Below, piece by piece: positions 31,020-38,621 of a stretch of DNA of 43,264 bases (its first letter is position 1; each line of letters starts with the position of its first letter). The stretch is from Gemmatimonadaceae bacterium (GTDB taxonomy: Bacteria; Gemmatimonadota; Gemmatimonadetes; Gemmatimonadales; Gemmatimonadaceae): positions 1 to 43,264 of the forward strand of contig JADGQS010000010.1 of assembly GCA_017881585.1 (NCBI GenBank), written 5' to 3'. A program made the position numbers and the translations under genes. Under the pieces are notes generated by a model. It saw nothing but the letters and a program-made list of their open reading frames with translations, ran no database searches and was not told the DNA's origin.

Positions 31020-32485
31020 CCGCCGCCCGCATCCTCGTGGCGGACGACGATCCGAGCGTCCTCGAGTCGCTGACCGGTGTGCTGCGCGATTCCGGCTTCG
31101 ACGTCTCGTCGGCGACGGGCCGCGAGACGCTGTTCGCCGAATTGCAGAAGGCGACTCCCGACCTGCTGCTGCTCGACGTGATCATGCCGGGCACCGATGG
31201 CGTAGAGCTGCTGCAGGAGCTCAAGGCCGACTCGCGCTGGCGCGACATCCCGGTGCTCATGGTCTCGTCGCTCTCGCCGGACGAGATGACGGAAAAGACG
31301 TTCGGACTCGGCGCGGCCGACTTCATCCGCAAGCCGTTCCGCCCGCGCGAGCTCATCGCGAGAGTGCAGGCACAGCTGCGCATGCGACGCGAGCTGACCA
31401 GCGCGCAGGTCGCCCTGCGTTCCGCGGAAGAGGAACTCGTGCGCGCACGCGAGGACGCCGAGAGCCGCCGCAAAGTGGTGGACATCCTGCACGAGGTCAC
31501 CGGGGATCTTTCGAGCGACGAGATCTACCACATCCTCTCGCGGCGCGTGGCGCGCGCGCTCAGCCTTTCGCGCTGCTCGGTGATCCTCGCGAAACCTGGC
31601 GACAAGGTCGGCGTCGTGGCGACGGCGTTCGACAATCCCGCGCTGCGCAACTTCGAGATCCACCTCGATCGCTATCCCGAGATCCGGAGCGCGCTCCAGC
31701 ACGGACACCCCGTGCTCGTCGAGGACCTCCAGAGCAATCCGCTGTACGCCGACATCCGCAAGGAATGGCAGGCGAACGGCACGCTGGTTCCGGTCCGCTC
31801 GGTGATCGCGGTCCCGTTCTCGCTCGGGAAGACGCAGGCCGGCGTGTTCTTCCTGCGCCGCATGGCGAACGAGCCGCCGCTGACGAACGAAGATGTGGAA
31901 TTCGCCGACGCCGTGATCAAGGCGGCGGTCGCGGCGATCCACCGCGCGCAGCTGATCGAAACGACGAAAGCCGACAACGCGCGCCTCGAGGTGCTGGCGC
32001 ATACGGATCCGCTCACGCAGGTTCTCAACCGGCGCGCGCTCACCGTCCGTCTGAGTTCTGAAATGGAGCGCGCAAAACGCTACGACTCGGTCATCACCTT
32101 GCTCATGCTCGACCTCGACCACTTCAAGGGCATCAACGACACGGCCGGGCATCTCGTGGGCGACGACGTGCTGCGCGAAGTGGCAGGGCTGCTGCAGGAA
32201 TCCGTTCGAAGCGTCGACATGGTCGCGCGGTACGGAGGGGAGGAGTTCGTGGTCGTGCTGCCGGAGACCGCCCAGGTGGGTGCGGTGAAGTTCGCCGAGC
32301 GCACGCGCGAGCGCATGGAGCGCACGGCATTCACGCCCGCGCACGGCGGGGTGCGCCTGACCGCAAGCATCGGCGTGGCGAGTTACCCGGCGCCGGATGT
32401 CGTGAGCGTTGACGATCTCTTTGCCCGTGCCGACGAGGCGCTCTATCGCGCCAAGGACGCCGGGCGGAACAAGGTGTGTACATGA
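31016..32485 (+). CDS. REC-GAF-GGDEF diguanylate cyclase response regulator
   Basis: A 489-residue soluble signalling protein. The N-terminal receiver domain has an acidic pocket D10-D12, phospho-acceptor Asp54 (LLLLDVIMPG) and Lys106 (RKPF). A coiled segment (about 120-155) leads to a GAF-like domain (about 160-310). The C-terminal GGDEF domain has the active-site GGEEF at 407-411 and an intact product-inhibition site RSVD at 398-401, five residues upstream. It should make cyclic di-GMP when phosphorylated or ligand-bound and be feedback-inhibited. The cognate histidine kinase is not in the window. The gene overlaps both neighbours by four bases. Confidence 0.95.
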   Translation: MTAARILVADDDPSVLESLTGVLRDSGFDVSSATGRETLFAELQKATPDLLLLDVIMPGTDGVELLQELKADSRWRDIPVLMVSSLSPDEMTEKTFGLGAADFIRKPFRPRELIARVQAQLRMRRELTSAQVALRSAEEELVRAREDAESRRKVVDILHEVTGDLSSDEIYHILSRRVARALSLSRCSVILAKPGDKVGVVATAFDNPALRNFEIHLDRYPEIRSALQHGHPVLVEDLQSNPLYADIRKEWQANGTLVPVRSVIAVPFSLGKTQAGVFFLRRMANEPPLTNEDVEFADAVIKAAVAAIHRAQLIETTKADNARLEVLAHTDPLTQVLNRRALTVRLSSEMERAKRYDSVITLLMLDLDHFKGINDTAGHLVGDDVLREVAGLLQESVRSVDMVARYGGEEFVVVLPETAQVGAVKFAERTRERMERTAFTPAHGGVRLTASIGVASYPAPDVVSVDDLFARADEALYRAKDAGRNKVCT

Positions 32486-33552
32486 GCACACGCTGCCCGG
32501 CCTGCGGCACGGTCTACGCCGATGACGCCAAGTTCTGCACGAAGGACGGCGGACGGCTGCTGCCGTTCGAGCCCGGCGCGGCGCGCCAGACATCGCCGCG
32601 GCAGAACACGCCCGAGATCGCGATGAAGAAGGTCGTGAACCACGCGAACCTCGCCGGGCAGGTGCTCGACGGGCGCTACGCGATCGTGAAGAAGGTGGGC
32701 GAGGGGGGCATGTCGTACGTCTACCTCGCGCACGACGTCTCCACGAACGAGCGTTACGCGATCAAGATCCTCTCGCCGAACCTCTCGAAGGACGAGAACG
32801 CGATGGCGCGCCTGCGCCGCGAGGCCGCGCTCGGCATCCGCCTCGCGCACCCGAACGTGTGCCACATCGTGCGGATGGGCGAGACGGAGGACGGACTCGT
32901 GTACGTCGTGATGCCGTTCGTCGAGGGAGAGATCCTCGCCGACCGGAACAACCGCATGGGGATCATCCCGATTCCGATGACGGTGCAGTTCATCTCGGAG
33001 ATCGCCGCCGGCCTGCACGTCGCGCACGAGCTGAAGATCATCCATCGGGACCTCAAGCCCGAGAACATCATGATCTGCAAGAAGCCCGACGGCACGGAGT
33101 ACGCGGTGGTCATGGACTTCGGGCTCGCGAAGGAGCGCAAGGCCGGCGGTGAGCTCGAGAAACTCACGGCCACCGGCATCATCCTCGGCACGCCCGAGTT
33201 CATGAGCCCGGAACAGCTGCGCGGCAAACCGCTCGACGCGCGCACCGACGTGTACTCGCTCACGCTCATGACGTACGAGATGCTCACGGGGAAGCTCCCG
33301 TTCGAAGGGCGCACGCAGCAGGAAATGATGATCGCGCGGCTGCGCAACGATCCGATCCCGCTGCGGCAGCGCCGCGCCGGGATGGATTTCCCCGAGGCGA
33401 TGGAGCAGGTGCTGCTCAAGGGAATGGCCCGCAATGCGGACGACCGTTACGCGTCGACGCCGGAGTTCGCGGAGGCGCTTCGCGCATCGGCGAGCGGAAG
33501 CATGACGCCGCAGCCGGGCGGGGGAGTGCTCGGCAAGCTGTTCGGCAGGTGA
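32482..33552 (+). CDS. soluble Hanks-type Ser/Thr protein kinase with N-terminal zinc ribbon
   Basis: A 356-residue kinase. The N-terminus has CPACGTVY and FCTKDGG, a zinc ribbon with three obvious cysteines (the fourth ligand may be a His/Asp or absent). The kinase domain spans about 65-330: glycine loop VGEGGMSYVY, catalytic Lys95, HRDLKPEN (His188-Asp190), DFGLA (Asp212) and TPEFMSPEQL (activation/P+1 loop). There is no transmembrane helix or extracellular sensor. The ATG at 32482 is preferred over the GTG at 32476 because AAGG lies 7 bases upstream and the start overlaps the cyclase stop. Co-translation with a diguanylate cyclase suggests cross-talk, as inference. Confidence 0.94.
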   Translation: MSTRCPACGTVYADDAKFCTKDGGRLLPFEPGAARQTSPRQNTPEIAMKKVVNHANLAGQVLDGRYAIVKKVGEGGMSYVYLAHDVSTNERYAIKILSPNLSKDENAMARLRREAALGIRLAHPNVCHIVRMGETEDGLVYVVMPFVEGEILADRNNRMGIIPIPMTVQFISEIAAGLHVAHELKIIHRDLKPENIMICKKPDGTEYAVVMDFGLAKERKAGGELEKLTATGIILGTPEFMSPEQLRGKPLDARTDVYSLTLMTYEMLTGKLPFEGRTQQEMMIARLRNDPIPLRQRRAGMDFPEAMEQVLLKGMARNADDRYASTPEFAEALRASASGSMTPQPGGGVLGKLFGR

Positions 33553-33627
33553 ACCGAGGGTTTGTGCCCGGAATCTGAAGTGGACTGTTAACGCCGTCTC
33601 CCATTCACGGCGTGCTACATTCTCATC

Positions 33628-35295
33628 ATGCGCCTCACCCTCGTGCTGGCAATTGTTCTCGTTGTCGCGCCGCTCGGCGCGCAACAGGCCGCGTTTCACG
33701 TCGCCAACTACGACCTGACGCTCGACCTTCCCGAAACGGGAAAGACCATCGAGGGCAGGGCGGATCTGACCGTCGTGCGGAGCGTCCGCGCCGACCCGGC
33801 GGAACTGATCATCGTGCGCAGCGCGCGCGCCGACACCCTCGTCCTGGACCTGCTCGATCTCAAGGTGAAGCGCGTGTGGCTCGCCGGAAAGGAAACCGGC
33901 TTCACGCAGGACGCCGCGCACGTGCGCATCTTCGTCGGCGGCGTGCGCGACGACACGCTGCGAGTGAGACTGGACTACGCCGGCGCCGTGACGGACGGCC
34001 TGATCATCGGCACCGACGGCGCGGGCCGCTGGATGGCCTTCGGCGACAACTGGCCGAACCGCGCTCGCCACTGGATCCCGTCGATCGACCACCCGAGCGA
34101 CAAGGCGACGGTCACGTGGAGCGTGCGCGCGCCCTCGGACCGGAAGGTGATCGCGAACGGCACGCTGCTCGAGGAGACCGCGATCCCGCTCGCGCCCGAT
34201 CCCGACGGCTCGTCCGGGCGCGGCGTGCAGCGCACACTCACGCGCTGGCGCGAATCGCATCCGATTCCCGCGTATCTCATGACGATCGCCGCGGCGCCGC
34301 TCGTGCGGTACGACCTCGGCAACTCCGCATGCGGCTTCGCGCGTGACGGCGGATGCGTGAACCAGATGGTGTACGTCGCGCCCGAGCAGCTGTCGTCGAT
34401 GCCCGGCGATTTCAGGTACGCGGGCGACATCGTCGACTTCTTCTCGCACCTGGTCGCGCCATTTCCGTACGAGAAGCTCGCGCACCTGCAGAGCAGCACG
34501 CGATTCGGCGGGATGGAGAACGCGAGCGCGATCTTCTACGCCGACGGCGGCTTCAGGAAAGGCGGCACGCATTCCTCGACGATCGCGCACGAGACCGCGC
34601 ACCAGTGGTTCGGCGATGCCGTCACCGAACGCGAATGGAGCCACCTCTGGCTCTCCGAGGGATTCGCGACGTATTTCGAGGAACTGTGGACCGCGCACGC
34701 GTTCGGCGACAGCGCGTTCGAGCGAGAGATGGCCGGCACCCGCGCGCAGCTGTTGCGCGATCCGGTCGTCGCCGCGCGGCCGGTCATCGACAGCATGCAA
34801 ACGGAGCTGATGCAGCTGCTCGACGCGAACAGCTACCAGAAAGGCGGCTGGACTCTGCACATGCTCCGGTCGCTCGTCGGCGACAGCGCGTTCTTTCGCG
34901 GGATTCGCGACTACTACGCCGCGCACGTGGACGGCAACGCCTCGAGCGACGATCTCATGGCCGCCGTCGAGAGTCGCGCGGGGATGAAACTTGGCTGGTT
35001 CTTCGATCAGTGGCTCCGGCGTCCCGGATATGCGTCGCTCACCACGAACTGGCGATATGACGCGGCGTCGCATCGCGTGGTGCTCGACGTCGAGCAGGAC
35101 CCACGTTTTGCAGCATACCGTTTCCCCCTTTTAATAGACGTGACCGATGCCACCGGTGCCGTGCATCGCGTGCGTGTGGAGATCGGAGCGGAGCGGTCGA
35201 CACGCGTGACGCTCCCGCTGGAGCTCGCCGCGCCGCCGCGCGCGCTCGCATTCGATCCCGCCGTGGAACTGCTGGCGGAGTTCCACGTCCGGTGA
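33628..35295 (+). CDS. exported M1-family metallo-aminopeptidase
   Basis: Signal peptide 1-18 (LTLVLAIVLVVAPLGA, Gln at +1). The substrate-exopeptidase motif GGMEN is at 294-298, the zinc motif HETAH at 321-325 and the third ligand Glu344 (LSEGFATY). It removes N-terminal residues from peptides in the periplasm or outside. The 555 residues are short for M1 because the C-terminal helical domain is reduced, as in other bacterial short forms. TACATT (33616-33621) ends 6 bases before the ATG and no ribosome binding site is seen, suggesting a leaderless message. The stop overlaps the next GTG. Confidence 0.94.
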   Translation: MRLTLVLAIVLVVAPLGAQQAAFHVANYDLTLDLPETGKTIEGRADLTVVRSVRADPAELIIVRSARADTLVLDLLDLKVKRVWLAGKETGFTQDAAHVRIFVGGVRDDTLRVRLDYAGAVTDGLIIGTDGAGRWMAFGDNWPNRARHWIPSIDHPSDKATVTWSVRAPSDRKVIANGTLLEETAIPLAPDPDGSSGRGVQRTLTRWRESHPIPAYLMTIAAAPLVRYDLGNSACGFARDGGCVNQMVYVAPEQLSSMPGDFRYAGDIVDFFSHLVAPFPYEKLAHLQSSTRFGGMENASAIFYADGGFRKGGTHSSTIAHETAHQWFGDAVTEREWSHLWLSEGFATYFEELWTAHAFGDSAFEREMAGTRAQLLRDPVVAARPVIDSMQTELMQLLDANSYQKGGWTLHMLRSLVGDSAFFRGIRDYYAAHVDGNASSDDLMAAVESRAGMKLGWFFDQWLRRPGYASLTTNWRYDAASHRVVLDVEQDPRFAAYRFPLLIDVTDATGAVHRVRVEIGAERSTRVTLPLELAAPPRALAFDPAVELLAEFHVR

Positions 35296-36236
35296 ACGTC
35301 AGGGCGTGGCTCGTCGGCGGCACGTGTCTCGCGCTCCTCTGCGGTGCTGGTCTCGGGGCGCAGGCCGCTCGCGCGAGCGCTGCATCCGCGGCCGACGTCG
35401 CGATCGCTCAGGGCCGCCTCGACGACGCCGAGCAGGCGCTCTTCGCCGCGAGCGCGCGAGCCTCGCACGACCCGTCGGCACGCGGCGCGCTCGGAATGTT
35501 TCTCGCGTCGCGTGGCCGCCTGAAGGTGGGCGCCGTGCTGCTCGAGGAAGCTCGCCAGTTCGGTGGGGACGCCTCGGTGATCGACGCCCGTCTCGCGCGG
35601 ATCTATGCCTGGCTCGGCGACTGGGCGGCCGTCGCGGCACTGAAGCACTATGTGGCCTCTGGTCCTGAGCAGGATCGAACGAGATGGCTCGCGGCCCACG
35701 CACCCGAGCACGATGGCGCGGACTCGGTGATGATCGTGCTCGAACCCAATGAGGTGGCCGGCCTCGGGCGTATCGAACTCACGATCGGCCGTGCGACGAT
35801 GCAAGCCGACATCAATCCGAACGTCGAAGGACTCGTGCTCCCCTCGAGTCCAGAGGTGTCCGGCGAGTCGCAACAGTTCGGCATGCACGACAGCGCCTCG
35901 GTGGCTGTGGTCTACCGTGTTGCAATCGGCGGAGTGCGCCTCACCAACGTGCCCGCCAGACTCTCCCCGGGCGTGCGGCCCGCCATCGGCCTCGACGTGC
36001 TCGCCGCGCTCACGCCCACGTTCGACGCGGGCGCGCACTTGCTGACGCTGCGCCAACGCGCCATCGCGCCGTCGGGAGATCCCTTACCGATTCTGCTCTC
36101 GTTTCCGGGGATAAAGTTCGTGGCTCGCGCCGGACAGCCGCCGGTCGCGATGGAGAGCGCCGCCGGACGTGCCGCGTTGCGCGGCACGCGCTGGACGTTC
36201 GACGTCCGGCATGGCGCGATCGTGACGATGCGCTAG
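35292..36236 (+). CDS. exported retropepsin-like protein, probably inactive, with TPR-like N-terminus
   Basis: A 314-residue exported protein (signal to about residue 23, Gln at +1) made in coupling with the M1 peptidase (GTGA overlap). Residues 30-130 form helix-turn-helix repeats with TPR-like spacing. The C-terminal part (about 140-260) follows the bacterial aspartyl-protease-like (retropepsin) pattern: VMIVLEPNEVAGLGRIELTIGR, then a closing IGLDVLAALTPTFDAGAHLLTL that matches the family's GLDxL...D...L.L end. The catalytic D-T/S-G is not intact: the aligned segment reads ADINPNVEG. It could be a non-proteolytic binding partner. The assignment rests on pattern, not on a search. Confidence 0.68.
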   Translation: MNVRAWLVGGTCLALLCGAGLGAQAARASAASAADVAIAQGRLDDAEQALFAASARASHDPSARGALGMFLASRGRLKVGAVLLEEARQFGGDASVIDARLARIYAWLGDWAAVAALKHYVASGPEQDRTRWLAAHAPEHDGADSVMIVLEPNEVAGLGRIELTIGRATMQADINPNVEGLVLPSSPEVSGESQQFGMHDSASVAVVYRVAIGGVRLTNVPARLSPGVRPAIGLDVLAALTPTFDAGAHLLTLRQRAIAPSGDPLPILLSFPGIKFVARAGQPPVAMESAAGRAALRGTRWTFDVRHGAIVTMR

Positions 36237-36247
36237 CGCCCGCTGCG

Positions 36248-36280
36248 CCACGATCGCGCCGCTTCTACGGTCGATCGTGG
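36248..36280 (+). terminator. hairpin after the retropepsin-like gene
   Basis: CCACGATCG (36248-36256) and CGATCGTGG (36272-36280) form a perfect 9-bp stem with a 15-base loop that contains a further CCG/CGG pair. It lacks a T run, so termination is likely but unproven. Confidence 0.45.
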
Positions 36281-36366
36281 TGCGCCGGTCGTCCTCGCCG
36301 CGCGCGCCTCGCTAAATTGCGGCGCGTGCAGTGCAGGTCCGTCGTTTGAACCGGAGATACGCTCCC

Positions 36367-37518
36367 ATGCGAATGCTCGTTCTCGGCGCCGGGCTTCAGG
36401 GTTCGGCGTGTGCGTACGATTTGCTTCAGAACTCCGCGATCGATGAAGTGAGGCTCGCCGACAAGGGCACGACGGCGCTTCCCGCGTTCCTGTCGCGGTA
36501 CGCCGACAACCCGCGCCTCGTGCGCGTCGCGCTCGATGCGAAGGATCTCAAGGCGGTCGCACGCGCGATGGAAGGCGTGAGCGCCGTGATGTGCGCGCTC
36601 CCGTACTACTTCAACCTCGAGATGACGCGCCTCGCCATCGAGGCGGGCGTGCCCATCTGCGACCTCGGTGGCAACACCGAGATCGTGTTCCAGCAGAAGG
36701 GGCTCGACGCGGCGGCGCGCGCGAAGGGGATCACCGTGATTCCCGACTGCGGTCTCGCGCCCGGCATGGTGAACATCCTCGCGCAGCTCGGCATCTCGCG
36801 CTGCGATCGCGTGTCACGCGTCAAGATCTTCGTCGGCGGACTGCCGCAGGTGCCGGAGGGTCCGCTCAAGTACCAGATCGTGTACTCGCTCGAGGGCGTT
36901 CTCGACTACTACACGACGCTCTCGTGGGTGCTGCGGGACGGCAGGCGCACGCAGGTGAAAGCGCTGTCCGAGCTCGAGATGGTCCGGTTCGACGCGCCGG
37001 TGGGCGAGCTCGAGGCGTTCCACACCGCGGGCGGACTCTCGACGATGGCGACGCGCTACGAAGGGCAGATCCCGACGATGGAGTACAAGACGCTTCGGTA
37101 TCCGGGCCATGCGCACATCATGGAAGCGATCCGCGAACTCGGGCTGCTCGATCTCGATCCGCTCGACGTGAAGGGCGTGAAAGTATCGCCGCGCGACGTC
37201 GCGGTCGCCGCGATGGCGCCGCATCTCCAGAAGCCGGCGGGCCGCGATCTCGTCGCGCTGCGAGTGCTCGTCGAGGGCACGAAGAACGGGAAACCGGTGA
37301 CGCACACGTTCGAGCTCGTGGACCGCCACGACGAGAGCCGCGGCATCAGCGCGATGGAGCGCACCACGGGATACTCGCTCTCGATCACGGGGCAGCTTCA
37401 GGCGGAGGGGGCGATCAAGTCCGCCGGCGTGCACACGCCTGACGAATGCGTTCCCGGAGACCGCTATATCGCGGAACTCGCAAAGCGCGGAATTGTGATC
37501 CGCGACACAATAAGTTGA
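36367..37518 (+). CDS. saccharopine-dehydrogenase-family oxidoreductase
   Basis: A 383-residue NAD(P)-dependent protein. The Rossmann motif is MRMLVLGAGLQGSACAYDLL at the N-terminus and the second fold-specific element is VICDLGGNTE-like (about 95-105). CGLAPGMVNILA (about 128-139) and FVGGLPQVPEGPLKYQ (about 154-169) are typical of the LysDH/saccharopine-reductase and carboxynorspermidine-synthase group. The reaction could be lysine 6-dehydrogenation or a related imine reduction; I cannot choose. The start at 36367 has GGAGA upstream, and the extension to 36331 is not supported. It is flanked by hairpins, so probably monocistronic. Confidence 0.86.
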   Translation: MRMLVLGAGLQGSACAYDLLQNSAIDEVRLADKGTTALPAFLSRYADNPRLVRVALDAKDLKAVARAMEGVSAVMCALPYYFNLEMTRLAIEAGVPICDLGGNTEIVFQQKGLDAAARAKGITVIPDCGLAPGMVNILAQLGISRCDRVSRVKIFVGGLPQVPEGPLKYQIVYSLEGVLDYYTTLSWVLRDGRRTQVKALSELEMVRFDAPVGELEAFHTAGGLSTMATRYEGQIPTMEYKTLRYPGHAHIMEAIRELGLLDLDPLDVKGVKVSPRDVAVAAMAPHLQKPAGRDLVALRVLVEGTKNGKPVTHTFELVDRHDESRGISAMERTTGYSLSITGQLQAEGAIKSAGVHTPDECVPGDRYIAELAKRGIVIRDTIS

Positions 37519-37530
37519 GTGCGGTCGAAG

Positions 37531-37554
37531 GCGCCGAACCGGAACAATCGGCGC
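37531..37554 (+). terminator. hairpin after the saccharopine-dehydrogenase-like gene
   Basis: GCGCCGA (37531-37537) pairs with TCGGCGC (37548-37554) over a 10-base loop. Only TTGTGA follows, so if it terminates it is weak. Confidence 0.45.
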
Positions 37555-37623
37555 TTGTGACAGTACGATGACATGGGTGCCGATTCATTTGTGGCGGCGC
37601 CCAATCCGTCGGTGGGAGGCTTT

Positions 37624-38508
37624 ATGAAACTCTCGATTCGTCTGACCACACTCGCGATCACAGCGGTTGCGCTCGCCGGAGCCCTCGGCGCGCAGCAGCG
37701 CCCAAACGCCCATGTCGGCGCACGCTCGCAGCCGGCGCGCAGTCAGGCCGACAATCGTGCGCGCTCGGCCGTTCGCCCGCAGCAGTACGCGTCGTCGCGC
37801 GCCGATGTTCGCGGCGGCGGTGGCTATGCTTCGCGTCCGGATAATCGGGGCGGCAACGTCTCGCAGCCGCGCAACGATCCTCGCGCCGGCAACGGCTATG
37901 CCGCGCGTCCCGATATTCGCGGCGGCAACGGAAACGCCGCGCGTCCAGATACACGCGGCGGCAACGGCTATCAGCCTCGGAACGATCCGCGTGGCGGGAA
38001 CGGCTACGCCTCGCGTCCTGATGTTCGCGGCGGCAATGGGAACGCCGCGCGTCCCGATACTCGCGGCGGCAATGGTTATTCTCCGCGACCCGATGTTCGC
38101 AGTGGCAACGGATATCAGCCGCGCAACGATCCCCGCGCTCGCAATGATTTCCAGGGCGGCGACCGTCGTAATCCGGTGGCCGGGAATGGCCGTCCGCTGA
38201 TCACGAGAGGCGGCGTGTACCGCGGCGCGTACGGCGGTGCGTACGGCGGTCAGCGCATCTGGCGCGAGTCCAGGTTCGGCGGCAGCGGCTTCTACTTCCG
38301 CAGCGGCCTGCCGTTCGGCTGGGAGAGCCGCATCATGTTGAACGGGTACTTCCCGGTGTCGTACGGCGGCTATTGCGACGCAGTTCCTGTCGACTATGAA
38401 TATCTGCTTCCACCGATGCTGCCGTCGTACGACCCATGCTTCTTCGGCGATCGCGTAGTGGTGTTCGACCGCTTCTCGCGCTCGATCGTCTTCGTCGCCG
38501 CGCTTTGA
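37624..38508 (+). CDS. exported Arg/Gly/Asn repeat protein, 294 aa
   Basis: I know no family for this. The signal peptide is residues 1-21 (SIRLTTLAITAVALAGALGA, Gln at +1). A Gln/Arg-rich stretch is followed by ten consecutive 12-residue repeats (residues 60-179) of form [PN]DxRGGNGxxxR, then a Gly/Tyr-rich segment (VYRGAYGGAYGGQR) and a compact C-terminal domain with three cysteines and Tyr/Pro-rich loops (YCDAVPVDYEYLLPPMLPSYDPCF). It is strongly basic in the repeats and disordered-looking, similar in composition to RGG proteins but exported. Possible roles are binding polyanions (eDNA, LPS, capsule) or a matrix component. GGGAGG lies upstream of the ATG. Confidence 0.8.
   Translation: MKLSIRLTTLAITAVALAGALGAQQRPNAHVGARSQPARSQADNRARSAVRPQQYASSRADVRGGGGYASRPDNRGGNVSQPRNDPRAGNGYAARPDIRGGNGNAARPDTRGGNGYQPRNDPRGGNGYASRPDVRGGNGNAARPDTRGGNGYSPRPDVRSGNGYQPRNDPRARNDFQGGDRRNPVAGNGRPLITRGGVYRGAYGGAYGGQRIWRESRFGGSGFYFRSGLPFGWESRIMLNGYFPVSYGGYCDAVPVDYEYLLPPMLPSYDPCFFGDRVVVFDRFSRSIVFVAAL
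37801..38160 (+). repeat. ten in-frame 36-bp repeats (12-residue units)
   Basis: Exactly ten 36-base units without gaps or indels, each encoding a 12-residue unit. Units 3-5 and 6-8 form a higher-order 108-bp duplication (NDPR-PDxR-PDTR order). Exact length conservation with synonymous differences indicates selection on the protein and recent amplification. Confidence 0.93.
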
Positions 38509-38536
38509 TCTAGTTCGCAGTCCTGATTGCGCAGGA

Positions 38537-38580
38537 GCGCCGCCCCAGCATTTTTAGCTGGGGCGGCGCCTTGGTTTTTT
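38537..38580 (+). terminator. strong intrinsic terminator
   Basis: A 13-bp perfect GC-rich stem (38537-38549 with 38557-38569) with an AT loop, followed by CTTGGTTTTTT. It ends the repeat-protein gene. Confidence 0.95.
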
Positions 38581-38621
38581 GGATGCCGCAGGCGGTGGAC
38601 GCAGGACAACCACAGGATCTC

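Noticed and set aside
37801-38160. 36-bp periodicity resembling a CRISPR-like array
   Set aside because: There are no distinct spacers; whole units are repeated and coding in frame, and no cas gene is present.
37667-38200. Second plus-strand frame through the repeat protein gene
   Set aside because: Open only because 36-bp units preserve frame in every phase; it lacks the signal peptide and ends at an arbitrary stop.
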